NCBI RefSeq assembly: GCF_008973485.1
Contig: NZ_CP031223.1
Span: 2,666,001-2,730,000 of the forward strand
Direction: 5' to 3'
DNA length: 64,000 bases
DNA from: Psychrobacillus glaciei
GTDB lineage: Bacteria > Bacillota > Bacilli > Bacillales_A > Planococcaceae
The translations under genes and the position numbers were made by a program. Positions 54,713 through 62,018 of this stretch are shown here, piece after piece. Below the pieces are notes generated by a model. That model was not told the origin of the DNA. It saw only the letters and a list, made by a program, of their open reading frames with translations, and made no database searches. How positions within the stretch are numbered: position 1 is the first letter of the stretch; the number at the start of each line of letters is the position of its first letter.

Positions 54713-56434
54713 TTAAGCTTTCGCTTCTTCTTTTTTTAGATCTTTCGGTCCAAATGTTGCTTCACGTTTCCACCATAATGGAATTTTTATGCTTTCATCC
54801 GTTAACTTCCCTTTACCGTTCGCAACATCTTGTGCAATTTCGTAACCTGCTTGCGCGTGGCGAACAACTCCAATTCCAGAGTCTACAGTCATTGCTACTT
54901 CTAGTCTCATATCTGATTCCGCGGTTCCGTCCGCTACCATTGTAACGCCCGTATGAACCGCTTCTCCCATTGAATAGTTCGCTTGAATGGCGATCAAATC
55001 ACACATACCGACTGCGTTTAATAGCCCGTTCAACATTGGCCAGTCAGAGATTAAGTCACTACCGTCTTTCATATTTTCTGATTCGAATGTAGGATTCACG
55101 ATGGAACCTGAGTCTAGATTGTCACGAGAGAACGCAACTGGTCCAGCTAATTCACCCCGGCGAATCATATCATTTACTTCTAAAGCAAATGCTTTACGTT
55201 GACCAAAGCCCATATAACAAATACGTGCTGGTAGTGCTTCAATTGGAATATGTTCTTTTGCCAGCTTGATCCAACGTGTTACTAAGTGATCGTCGCTGAA
55301 TTTGTCTAAGATCATGTCGTCAATTTTTCGCAAGTCTTCAGCTTCTCCAGATAGACAGATCCAACGGAATGGTCCGCGCCCTTCACAAAATAGCGGACGA
55401 ATATATTCCGCTACGAAACCTGGAAGACGCTTCGCTTCTTTTGCGTCCATTCCTGCATCGATACATTCTTTTCGGTGACTTGTTCCATATTCAAACGAGT
55501 GAACTCCTAAATCCATGAATTTAATAAGCGCTTTCAATTCACGAATCATTGTTTCGCGACCTTTTTCCAAGTATAGTGTTCGGTCCGTGTCTCGAAGATG
55601 TTCTGCCTCTTCTACTGTATATCCCGATGGTAAGTACGAGATTGGGTCATGTCCTGGAGTCATCGATGTAGAAATGTCCGGTAACCAACCTTTCTCTAGC
55701 ACTTCTTCAAATACATCTGCCGCGTTTCCAACAACTGCAATACCAAGTGGTTTACCAGCTGCTGCATATTCATTCGCTTTTGCGATTGCTTCGTCCAGTG
55801 AACCTGCTAGCTCATCGATGAATCCTTTGTCAATTCTTCTCTTGATGATTTTCACATCTGCGTCCACTAGAATCGCTACTCCACCATGCATCGTCATCGC
55901 GCGAGTTTGGTTGCCACCCATCCCGCCTGCTCCTGCAGTTAAAAGAATTTTTCCAACAAGTGAATCGTTATAGTGCAAGCGAGCAATCGCAGAAAGGGTT
56001 TCAAATGTTCCTTGGATTACCCCTTGTGTACCGATATATTCCCAAGGTGCCGCTGTATAGTTTGCATAGATCGTTAAGTTTTTATCTTGTAAATCATAGA
56101 ATGTTGGCCAATCCGCTTTCATAATGTTTGTCGTAGCCATGACAACAGTAGGTGCATATTTATGAGTCTTGAAAATCGCTACTGGCATACCAGATTGTAC
56201 GACAAGTGTTTCATCATCTTCTAATTCTTTTAATGATTTTACAATGGCATGGTAAGACTCCCAGTTACGAGCCGCTTTCCCAATACCACCGTAGATGACA
56301 AGCTCTTCTGGCTTTTCTGCATTCTCCATATTGTTTTCAAGCATACGTAAAATAGCTTCCTGTCTCCACCCTTTACAACGTAACTCGGGTCCTCTTTGCG
56401 CTTTTACGGAATATAAAATTTCTGGTGTTGTCAT
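54713..56434 (-). CDS. hutU: urocanate hydratase, copy 2
   Basis: Second hutU of 573 residues, in the same direction as copy 1. I see only four substitutions from copy 1: S27A, K221N, E377D and G422D, none in a recognised catalytic block. The DNA differs mostly at silent sites, so both copies appear to be under selection or gene conversion. ATG 56434 has the AGGGGG spacing of copy 1; ATG 56437 precedes it by one codon. It is a single-gene unit with its own sigma-54 promoter, upstream motifs and terminator. High urocanase dosage is one possible benefit. Confidence 0.9.
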   Translation of the reverse strand: MTTPEILYSVKAQRGPELRCKGWRQEAILRMLENNMENAEKPEELVIYGGIGKAARNWESYHAIVKSLKELEDDETLVVQSGMPVAIFKTHKYAPTVVMATTNIMKADWPTFYDLQDKNLTIYANYTAAPWEYIGTQGVIQGTFETLSAIARLHYNDSLVGKILLTAGAGGMGGNQTRAMTMHGGVAILVDADVKIIKRRIDKGFIDELAGSLDEAIAKANEYAAAGKPLGIAVVGNAADVFEEVLEKGWLPDISTSMTPGHDPISYLPSGYTVEEAEHLRDTDRTLYLEKGRETMIRELKALIKFMDLGVHSFEYGTSHRKECIDAGMDAKEAKRLPGFVAEYIRPLFCEGRGPFRWICLSGEAEDLRKIDDMILDKFSDDHLVTRWIKLAKEHIPIEALPARICYMGFGQRKAFALEVNDMIRRGELAGPVAFSRDNLDSGSIVNPTFESENMKDGSDLISDWPMLNGLLNAVGMCDLIAIQANYSMGEAVHTGVTMVADGTAESDMRLEVAMTVDSGIGVVRHAQAGYEIAQDVANGKGKLTDESIKIPLWWKREATFGPKDLKKEEAKA

Positions 56435-56483
56435 CATTAGTTCCCCCTAAAAAGATTAAATTGTGTTTTACACTATTCTATTA

Positions 56484-56499
56484 TGCAAGAACCGTGCCA
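56484..56499 (-). promoter_or_regulatory. sigma-54 promoter of hutU copy 2
   Basis: Minus strand TGGCACGGTTCTTGCA, a perfect -24/-12 match, about 50 bp before the start. It differs from the copy 1 promoter only in the spacer. Confidence 0.93.
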
Positions 56500-56628
56500 A
56501 TGTTCTAAATACATTAAAAACAAATTATGTTGTAATCAAAAGTGTTTAATATCAACTGGTTTTAAATTTTTTTGTTTTTTTCTCTCTTAATCCATAACTA
56601 GTTACAATCTGATAACAGTGAAAAAACC

Positions 56629-56728
56629 GCAGATAATTTTTGCTATATTGTAAAAAAGGCATGAATACGAAGAAAAGCTTGATACCTAGTTATAAATTTA
56701 GCTTTTTAATCGGTGCAGATAAAATTTT
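56629..56728. promoter_or_regulatory. paired upstream activator motifs of hutU copy 2
   Basis: GCAGATAATTTTTGC at 56629-56643 and GCAGATAAAATTTT at 56715-56728 lie 130 and 216 bp upstream of the -24 element. The sequence between motifs is less conserved than the motifs when compared with copy 1. No gene lies in 56500-56846. Confidence 0.63.
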
Positions 56729-56846
56729 CTCATCAATTCTTCCTATTACATTTTTATAGATTTTTTTACAGAGACAGGTTTCAGAACGGTTTAAAAATTA
56801 TAAAATATAGCTAATTGGTTGAAGTATTCTGGAGTAGGAGTAATAT

Positions 56847-57393
56847 ATGGATAATGTTTTTGAGACAGCACGTTTGCTGTAAAGTATATTTGAAGAGGAT
56901 AATTTAGAATTTGTGGAACAATTTTGAAGCGATGAAGAGATGCCATTATGTGATGGAGCAACCTCCCATGAAGTATAACTGCATGTTATAGAAGGTTAAC
57001 GCAAATATTTCGAAGTTAAAATGTTAATTTGCATACGCTGTAAAAGACAAAGAAACGAATGAAGTAATTGGTTCAGCAGGATTTAATATGACAGGTTTAG
57101 TAAATGAGGTAGAATTAATTTATCATTTTAGTAAAAAATCTTGGGGAAAGGGCTATGTAACAGAAGCGGCATCTGCTTGTTTGGAACTAGCTAAAAATCA
57201 TGGCAAAGTAGAGATCGTGACAACTTCAGCAAGTCCTTAGAATACAGACCCATTAATAATTTTAGAGAAGATTGGTTTTATTTTTAAAGGAATGAAATGG
57301 TTTGATAATACAGGACAAGAAGAACCTTTTATGAATACAAAATATAATTTTCTTTTGATAAATACAGATCCAATATTCCGGTCTTGCAACTAA
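56847..57393 (+). pseudogene. GNAT-family acetyltransferase pseudogene
   Basis: ATG 56847 follows GGAGTAGGAG, but the frame soon meets stops (after ETARLL, EFVEQF, SHEV and others) and shifts. The second half is a recognisable RimJ/RimL-like acetyltransferase: ETNEVIGSAGFNMTG, VELIYHFSKKSWGKGYVTEA, then ILEKIGFIFKGMKWF. At least five in-frame stops show it is dead. Confidence 0.75.
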
Positions 57394-57487
57394 AAGTATA
57401 GTTCTTAAAAATTGGGTTTCATCATTAATTAGAAAAATACTGCCGGCTATTCGTAATTTATACAAACATGCAGTATTTTTCTATTTA

Positions 57488-58561
57488 CTATACATTTTTA
57501 TTTATTCTATTTGCTTGTTCCATGACACGCTGAATCAGTCTTTCCACAGTTTCGTTTCTAGCAAGTGCTGAATTTTGACCAGACCAGAGTGACATATAGT
57601 CTTTGTTATTTTGATTTGCAGAAGATTTTCGAATCGATTGCGTTAGCACATTTTGAACTGGAAAGCTGGGAATTGACGCTTGATCTTGCATTTCCTTTAT
57701 AAATTTATTTTTTATCCCCCTTGCCCATTTACCAGAAAATGCTCGAGTTAATGTCGTGTCTTCAACCTTTGAATCGAGGATTGCTTCTTTATGTACTGGG
57801 TGTGCTCCGCTTTCTTCGCATGTTAAAAATGCAGTACCCATTTGAACAGCTTTAGCCCCTAAACATAATGCGGCCATTAGTCCCCTTCCATCCATAATTC
57901 CTCCAGCTGCAATAACTGGAATGCTTATATTGTCTACAACTTGTGGGATCAAAGACGATAACCCGATTAAACTCTCTTCATGATCACTTATGAAATTACC
58001 TCTATGGCCTCCTGCTTCACTACCTTGAACAACTACTGCATCCATTCCAAGTCTTTCAATAGCAACCACCTCTACCACAGTTGTAGCTGTACCAATTGAA
58101 ATTATATTGTGTTGCTTTAATTTCTTCATCACATCTAATGTTGGAACTCCAAATGTAAATGAACAAATAGGAACTTTTTCCTCCATAATTACTTGTATTT
58201 GTTCCATATATGAATGAAAAACACTCTCCAAAGTCGGTAGAATCAGCTTTTCAAATGGGATATTCAATTCCCCATGATAATGCTTTAATAGTTTATTCAT
58301 CATTTCTACTTCATCTTCTATTAGCTCAAAATAGTTCGGCACAAATAAATTAACACCAAAATTATTCGCTGTTAACTGCTTTACCTCTCTAATCTGTTGA
58401 CGCAATTGATGCGCGCTCAAATACCCTGCTCCAATCATTCCAAGAGCTCCGTTATTGGAAACAGTAGCTACAAACTTAGAAGTAGTAACTCCTCCTGCCA
58501 TTGGTGCTTGAATGATGGGAAAATCTAGACCTAAAAGTTCCGTAATCTCATTTTTCAGCAT
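57488..58561 (-). CDS. nitronate monooxygenase / 2-nitropropane dioxygenase family flavoprotein
   Basis: FMN-dependent TIM-barrel enzyme of 357 residues. LDFPIIQAPMAGGVTTSKFV forms the start, GSEAGGHRGNF near 180 carries the conserved active-site histidine, and the FMN phosphate site is PVIAAGGIMDGRGLMAALCL with VQMGTAFLTCEESG. Family members oxidise nitronates, and some act as enoyl reductases (FabK). The next gene upstream on the strand is the Nudix-like gene after 5 bp. Physiological substrate unknown. Confidence 0.82.
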   Translation of the reverse strand: MLKNEITELLGLDFPIIQAPMAGGVTTSKFVATVSNNGALGMIGAGYLSAHQLRQQIREVKQLTANNFGVNLFVPNYFELIEDEVEMMNKLLKHYHGELNIPFEKLILPTLESVFHSYMEQIQVIMEEKVPICSFTFGVPTLDVMKKLKQHNIISIGTATTVVEVVAIERLGMDAVVVQGSEAGGHRGNFISDHEESLIGLSSLIPQVVDNISIPVIAAGGIMDGRGLMAALCLGAKAVQMGTAFLTCEESGAHPVHKEAILDSKVEDTTLTRAFSGKWARGIKNKFIKEMQDQASIPSFPVQNVLTQSIRKSSANQNNKDYMSLWSGQNSALARNETVERLIQRVMEQANRINKNV

Positions 58562-58566
58562 TTATT

Positions 58567-59031
58567 CTACTCCTTTTCACTTTTAACTACTTTCCACTTT
58601 GAATAGTAGTTTCCTTCTAACCCTAAGCCATTTGTTTTTATCCATTCAAATGCTTTCAAGACTAATGGTGAAGCTTTTCCACTGGAAATCTCTTTTTCCG
58701 AAACCCAAACTGCTCCAAGAGAATCTTGCCCCTCAAATTGTTCGGGTACTATTAGTCCGCCACTTATTTGCTTTACCAAATAAAATACTGCAACATGGTG
58801 GACATCAGTCAAACCTCTCCAATCTGTAGCAAGCATGAATTCGGTAATGCCTATATTCTTTATAATTTCCACATTAAATCCAGTTTCCACTAGAAACTCT
58901 CTTTTCAGTGCGACAGCCAAACTTTCTCTGTCCTCCAAACTAACTCTCGGAAGGTCGTAACGATTTATGTATCGGCCTACGTTTTTGTTGATAACAATTA
59001 GCTTACCGTTTTGTACACATATAACATACAC
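58567..59031 (-). CDS. degenerate Nudix hydrolase-like protein
   Basis: A 154-residue frame with overall Nudix layout. The Nudix box is damaged: where the family has GX5EX7REUXEEXGU, this reads VSLEDRESLAVALKREFLVE then TGF. The first glycine is V, a metal-binding glutamate is V, and the preceding LPGG is LPRV. Start GTG 59031 has no ribosome site; the same frame is open back to the GrpB stop codon at 59056 (KDFHRAFS). I infer gene decay. An altered, still active family member is possible. Confidence 0.6.
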   Translation of the reverse strand: MYVICVQNGKLIVINKNVGRYINRYDLPRVSLEDRESLAVALKREFLVETGFNVEIIKNIGITEFMLATDWRGLTDVHHVAVFYLVKQISGGLIVPEQFEGQDSLGAVWVSEKEISSGKASPLVLKAFEWIKTNGLGLEGNYYSKWKVVKSEKE

Positions 59032-59055
59032 ACTAAATGCACGATGAAAGTCTTT

Positions 59056-59583
59056 TTATTTTTCCAACCCTTTGTACCAATGGATTGCTTTTTCTTCAAT
59101 TTCCGTTGCTAATTGTTCTTTTCCATTAATATAAGATTCAACATCGTAAGGAAACTGTTTTGCTAACTTTTCTTTTAATTGTCCATAATCTTTTGCAACC
59201 TTGGGATGCTTGCGTAAGTATTCACGAAATGCTAGATGTCGCTTAATTTCAGGACTATTCATTTCATATATATGAACATGATGAGTTCGATTATCTCCGC
59301 CTTTTTGAAAATACCTACGCCCGGAAAGTCCATTTTCTCCTTTTGGTTCATAGCCAATTGCAATCATTGCGTCGTTAAATGCATCCATATTATTAATATC
59401 CCGAACAACGGGCATTAGATCAATTATCGGTTTTGCACTTAAACCATTCACGGATGTACTTCCAATATGGTGTATCGTTATCATTTCCGAACCAAAAATC
59501 TTTTGAAGTTGCTCCGCTTCCTCTTTGAACCTATCCTTCCAATCAGCCGAATAAGAAACTACTTCCACTTTACGCATGTTCAT
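59056..59583 (-). CDS. GrpB family protein (UPF0157, nucleotidyltransferase-like)
   Basis: A 175-residue protein with the GrpB hallmarks: IHHIGSTSVNGLSAKPIIDL near 38-57 and THHVHIYE near 100. The fold is nucleotidyltransferase-like but the biochemical role is unclear. ATG 59583 or ATG 59577 may be used after AAAGGGTGG. It overlaps the DUF402 gene by 14 bases. Confidence 0.85.
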   Translation of the reverse strand: MNMRKVEVVSYSADWKDRFKEEAEQLQKIFGSEMITIHHIGSTSVNGLSAKPIIDLMPVVRDINNMDAFNDAMIAIGYEPKGENGLSGRRYFQKGGDNRTHHVHIYEMNSPEIKRHLAFREYLRKHPKVAKDYGQLKEKLAKQFPYDVESYINGKEQLATEIEEKAIHWYKGLEK

Positions 59584-60133
59584 TTTCCACCCTTTGAAGC
59601 TTTTCTTTTAACAGTTTTTTATGGGCTTCTGAAAAATGAAGTAAATGAAAATTTTGTTCTCGAATAAGTGAGATAATTCTATTCGCTTCATGCCAAGCTA
59701 GGTCAAACATATTTTGATCGATGCTTCCACCTTCTAATGCTTCTTCAAGTTCATCCTCATCCAATAGGATAATCTCTCCCGTAGGTAATACGACAATATC
59801 AAGAAATAAATCTTCCCACCACGGCACTTTATTTTCTATTCCTATTTCATCGCAAATATCTATATACCACTGTACTATTTCTTCATTCGAATCAAACATT
59901 GTAGTTAGAGCATAATTTTCGCCAACAGGGAAATGCTGCATCCAAGTATACCCATTGTCTACAATACAAATGCTTTGATCGTCATAATGTACCCATAAAG
60001 GCTCTGTAACTTGATCTAAATGTAATAGAGTTATAGTTCCCGTAAACTCTTTTGTCTCCACATAAGATTGCACATACTCTCTTTTAATAATTCTTTTCCA
60101 ATCCGAACGATCTCCATATCTCTTTTTTAACAT
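59570..60133 (-). CDS. DUF402 domain protein
   Basis: A 187-residue cytosolic protein. The DUF402 core is recognisable: DNGYTWMQHFPVGENYALTT, WYIDICDEIGIENKVPWWED and LDIVVLPTGEIILLDEDELE. Related proteins hydrolyse nucleoside tri- and diphosphates in Gram-positives. Start ATG 60133 follows GGGGGGGGAAG. It heads a small run of overlapping minus-strand genes (DUF402-GrpB-Nudix-nitronate oxygenase). Confidence 0.75.
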   Translation of the reverse strand: MLKKRYGDRSDWKRIIKREYVQSYVETKEFTGTITLLHLDQVTEPLWVHYDDQSICIVDNGYTWMQHFPVGENYALTTMFDSNEEIVQWYIDICDEIGIENKVPWWEDLFLDIVVLPTGEIILLDEDELEEALEGGSIDQNMFDLAWHEANRIISLIREQNFHLLHFSEAHKKLLKEKLQRVENEHA

Positions 60134-60154
60134 GCTTCCCCCCCTCGCCTATTC

Positions 60155-60544
60155 CTACTGGATATCCAAGCCTGTATAAAATCCAACTACAATTGGATAC
60201 ATATCAGGTTCTGTATAATAATTGTGATTATTAACTTGATTCATAGTAAACGTGAATGATTTTTCGCCTTCCATTAATGTAATACCGTATCTAAATCCCT
60301 TTTCAGTTTCTTGGTTATCTTCAGGAATGAATTGAATATCTTTAATTTTCTCAAGAAATTCGTCAATTACTACTTTTTCCGAAACAATTTTTTGGTGCCC
60401 AGTAGTTCCATCTAAAATAATCATTTGATCAACATCGACAAATTGACCTTTGTAAAGTTGTGTAAGTGTTTTGGATTCTAAAGAGTTACATCCTGTTAAA
60501 ATCACTATAAGCATATAAACGATAGGTACTTTTGCAAGCTTCAA
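60155..60544 (-). CDS. small lipoprotein of unknown function
   Basis: A 129-residue protein with a signal peptide and lipobox VILTGC, lipidated at C19. The mature part (MIILDGTTGHQKIVSEKVVI; FRYGITLMEGEKSFTFTMNQ) looks like a compact beta domain. It lies 21 bp before the DUF402 gene. No known family recognised. Confidence 0.75.
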   Translation of the reverse strand: MKLAKVPIVYMLIVILTGCNSLESKTLTQLYKGQFVDVDQMIILDGTTGHQKIVSEKVVIDEFLEKIKDIQFIPEDNQETEKGFRYGITLMEGEKSFTFTMNQVNNHNYYTEPDMYPIVVGFYTGLDIQ

Positions 60545-60746
60545 TAAAACACCTCCTGTTTTTTATAGCCCTATATGTAACATAAATTATACCAAATAAA
60601 ATTTTCTAAATTGTGAATTAATGAAAGAATGCTCGTTTCTTTTACCAAAAGAAAGCTATTTGGTACGAAAATCAGTTACAATATGGAAATATATAAACTC
60701 AATAAATATTGAAGTTGACTAGTATTATTTAAGAAGGAGAATTTAT

Positions 60747-61886
60747 TTGAAAGTTCAAGTGTTATTAAAAGGGTATAATTTTTTATTTTTTGGTTTACTT
60801 GCCATTTTTATTCCTTTTTTACCTGTTTATTTGGGAGAACAAGGTTTATCAGTCAGTGAAATAGGTCTAATCGTAGGGACGGGTGGCGTTGTGACGTTAA
60901 TTGCACAACCATTTTGGGGATTCATCAGTGATAAGACTAAAACGATTCGTAAGGTAATGTTACTACTCGTTTGTTTAACATCCGTTTTTGGTTACTTCTT
61001 ATTTAATGTTAATAGTTTCGTATTTCTTGTTATTTTTGCACTATTAGTTTATTTTTTCTTAATGCCACTTGATCCACTAACAGAAAGCCTTAATTTCACC
61101 GTTTCTGAAATGGCTCGTGTCAGCTATGGATCTATTCGAACATATGGGGCACTCGGCTTTGCGGTTTTATCCTTAATTGTTGGTTTTGCTATGGATTATT
61201 TCGGTATGAGCAGCGTATCTATTTTATTTGTTTTATTAGGCCTTATTTCGTTTGGCGTTATTTGGTTTATGCCCGAAGTACAGGCCTCATCTAAGCCTGT
61301 GACAATGGCAGGTTTTAAACAAGTATTAAACAATAAAGAAATGCTCCTGTTTTTAGCTCTCGTGTTTATTTGTTCGATACCCGCTCGTATGAATGATACA
61401 TTTTTAGGAATTCATATAAGAGCACTGGGAGGAGATACTTCTTTAGTAGGAATTACTTTCTTCTTATCTGCTACAAGTGAAATTGTTATCTTTGCTTTAA
61501 GTTTTTGGTGGCTTCGAAAAGGAAAAGAGCTTGAAATTATAACAATTGCTACTTTTTTCTATTTTGTGCGTTTCATCGCATCCGCTTTTGTAACAAGCCC
61601 TATAGCTCTAGCACTTGTGCAACTATTGCAGATGTTTACATTCCCTATTTTTTATACTGCTGCGATTCAATATTTATATCAAATTATGCCAAAAGAATGG
61701 CGTGCCACTGGTCAAACGGTTCTTGCACTCTTATTCTTTGGATTATCCAGTATAATCGCCTCTTATGCAGGAGGGTATATTTATAAAGAATTGGGAGGAC
61801 AAACGTTTTATTTCATTATCTCCATTATGTCTTTTATTGGTGTTTTATTTGGTATCGTATTGACTATTCGTAAACGAAGAATATAG
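60747..61886 (+). CDS. MFS transporter (MFS_1-like, 12 TM)
   Basis: A 379-residue major facilitator. TTG 60747 start after AAGGAG. Twelve hydrophobic spans; the loop 2-3 motif is QPFWGFISDKTKTIRKVM, and YGSIRTYGALGFAV marks helix 5. Resembles LacY-like/nucleoside:H+ symporter-like proteins of Bacillales; cargo unknown. A bidirectional terminator lies 90 bp further on. Confidence 0.85.
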   Translation: MKVQVLLKGYNFLFFGLLAIFIPFLPVYLGEQGLSVSEIGLIVGTGGVVTLIAQPFWGFISDKTKTIRKVMLLLVCLTSVFGYFLFNVNSFVFLVIFALLVYFFLMPLDPLTESLNFTVSEMARVSYGSIRTYGALGFAVLSLIVGFAMDYFGMSSVSILFVLLGLISFGVIWFMPEVQASSKPVTMAGFKQVLNNKEMLLFLALVFICSIPARMNDTFLGIHIRALGGDTSLVGITFFLSATSEIVIFALSFWWLRKGKELEIITIATFFYFVRFIASAFVTSPIALALVQLLQMFTFPIFYTAAIQYLYQIMPKEWRATGQTVLALLFFGLSSIIASYAGGYIYKELGGQTFYFIISIMSFIGVLFGIVLTIRKRRI

Positions 61887-61978
61887 TTTAAAGTACTTAA
61901 AAGAGTAACTCCATCCTGTTGTAAGGAGTACACGATTTGAAAATTTCCTATATGGTCTCAAATATAGATACACAAAAG

Positions 61979-62012
61979 AGTAGCACCAGTAATCGGTGCT
62001 ACTCCATTTTTT
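61979..62012. terminator. bidirectional terminator between the MFS gene and pheT
   Basis: AGTAGCACC (61979-61987) pairs with GGTGCTACT (61995-62003), followed by CCATTTTTTT on the plus strand. It lies seven bases from the pheT stop and closes pheT on the other strand. Confidence 0.82.
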
Positions 62013-62018
62013 TATTTA

